The notes beneath the pieces are model-generated. The model was not told the DNA's origin, did no database searches, and saw nothing but the letters and a program-made list of their open reading frames with translations. A DNA stretch of 64,000 nucleotides from JANPCX01 sp966211815 (GTDB lineage: Bacteria; Pseudomonadota; Gammaproteobacteria; Burkholderiales; Burkholderiaceae_C): positions 1 to 64,000 of the forward strand of contig CBIHOD010000016.1 in the NCBI GenBank assembly GCA_966211815.1. The letters run 5' to 3'. The position numbers and the translations under genes are program-made. Positions within the stretch are counted from its first letter, which is position 1; the number at the start of each line of letters is the position of its first letter. Of the stretch, positions 63,652-64,000 are shown piece by piece.

Positions 63652-64000
63652 ACCTCTTCAGATCGAACACGCCGCCCAGCCGCGTTCCCACCCTGACGGA
63701 AGTGGTGGACCTGGTGCCCATCGAAGACGGTGAAGCCGCCGCCGTCGTGCAGCCCGGGGTCGCCGGCCAGGAGCCCCCTCAAGCCGCCAAGCCCCGCACC
63801 GATGTGATCGCCGGTGAGGCGGCCGCGCCCGTTGTTTCGACGCCGGCTCCCGTGCCTTTGGCCGCGCCGGACCTCCCCCAGCCAAGCGGCGAGTTGCCCT
63901 CCCATGACGAACTCGTCCGGCAGATCATGGGTGACATCCAGCGCCAAATCGACGCCATGCTCGAAGTGCGCATGAAGGAAACCCTGGCGCCCGCGATCAC
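63648..64000 (+). CDS. hypothetical protein downstream of holC, truncated by the window
   Basis: The first 117 codons of a gene that runs off the window. It has no signal peptide or membrane segment: a short start NLFRSNTPPSRVPTLTEVVDLVP, a Pro/Ala-rich linker, then an amphipathic stretch LVRQIMGDIQRQIDAMLEVRM. It may be an accessory protein linked to the clamp-loader subunit by position, but I do not recognise it with certainty. Confidence 0.7.
   Translation, partial: MNLFRSNTPPSRVPTLTEVVDLVPIEDGEAAAVVQPGVAGQEPPQAAKPRTDVIAGEAAAPVVSTPAPVPLAAPDLPQPSGELPSHDELVRQIMGDIQRQIDAMLEVRMKETLAPAI

Overview
This window is high-GC (roughly two thirds G+C) chromosomal DNA of a betaproteobacterium of the order Burkholderiales, most like the family Comamonadaceae. 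The placement rests on gene order: yceD-rpmF-plsX-fabH-fabD-fabG-acpP-fabF running into rpoE-rseA-rseB-mucD-lepA-lepB-(DUF4845)-rnc-era-recO-pdxJ-acpS-nagZ, plus lptF/lptG divergent from pepA-holC. No database search was possible, so genus is not assigned. No tRNA, rRNA, CRISPR array, prophage or intact insertion sequence was seen.

Layout. 1-2683: the 3' part of ygiQ, a GNAT acetyltransferase, a 170-bp palindromic element, a small 2Fe-2S ferredoxin and a lone GAF-domain protein. 2684-3289: an A+T-rich gene-free island with nested inverted repeats. 3290-7701: a tight four-gene operon (acetolactate-synthase-like ThDP enzyme, short-chain dehydrogenase, and two divergent citrate-synthase-family proteins) that I cannot match to a described pathway. 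7804-15502: a TonB-dependent receptor, a periplasmic binding protein without ABC permease genes, and a 1498-residue hybrid histidine kinase ending in GGDEF and EAL domains, which looks like one signal-capture and signalling unit. 15646-17181 (minus): a chemoreceptor with a good sigma-28 promoter and its own terminator.

17559-24423: an NTF2-like protein, a small membrane-anchored protein, tadA, ldcA, a second TonB-dependent receptor and a coniferyl-aldehyde-dehydrogenase-like ALDH. 24443-28702 (minus): dTDP-L-rhamnose genes rfbB-rfbD-rfbA-rfbC followed by a glycosyltransferase. 28857-31787: rhlE, a tetrapyrrole-methylase-type methyltransferase and maf. 31866-38530: yceD, rpmF and the fatty-acid synthesis cluster. 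38656-43177: the envelope-stress operon (sigma-E, anti-sigma RseA, RseB, MucD), preceded by a small membrane-protein gene that overlaps rpoE. 43178-43759: a long gap with a candidate small RNA. 43760-51790: translation, secretion, RNA processing, repair and cofactor genes. 51859-58002: an orphan protein, a GST, a conserved hypothetical, an enoyl-CoA-hydratase-like protein, a FimV-like protein and an aminotransferase. 58002-61631 (minus): lptF-lptG-cbiX and a CysB-type regulator. 61662-64000: pepA, holC and a truncated hypothetical gene.

Most of the window is conserved core genome. The region most likely to hold something undescribed is 2684-15502, where an unusual carbon-carbon bond-forming gene set sits behind an A+T-rich control region and directly ahead of a receptor/sensor set on the same strand.
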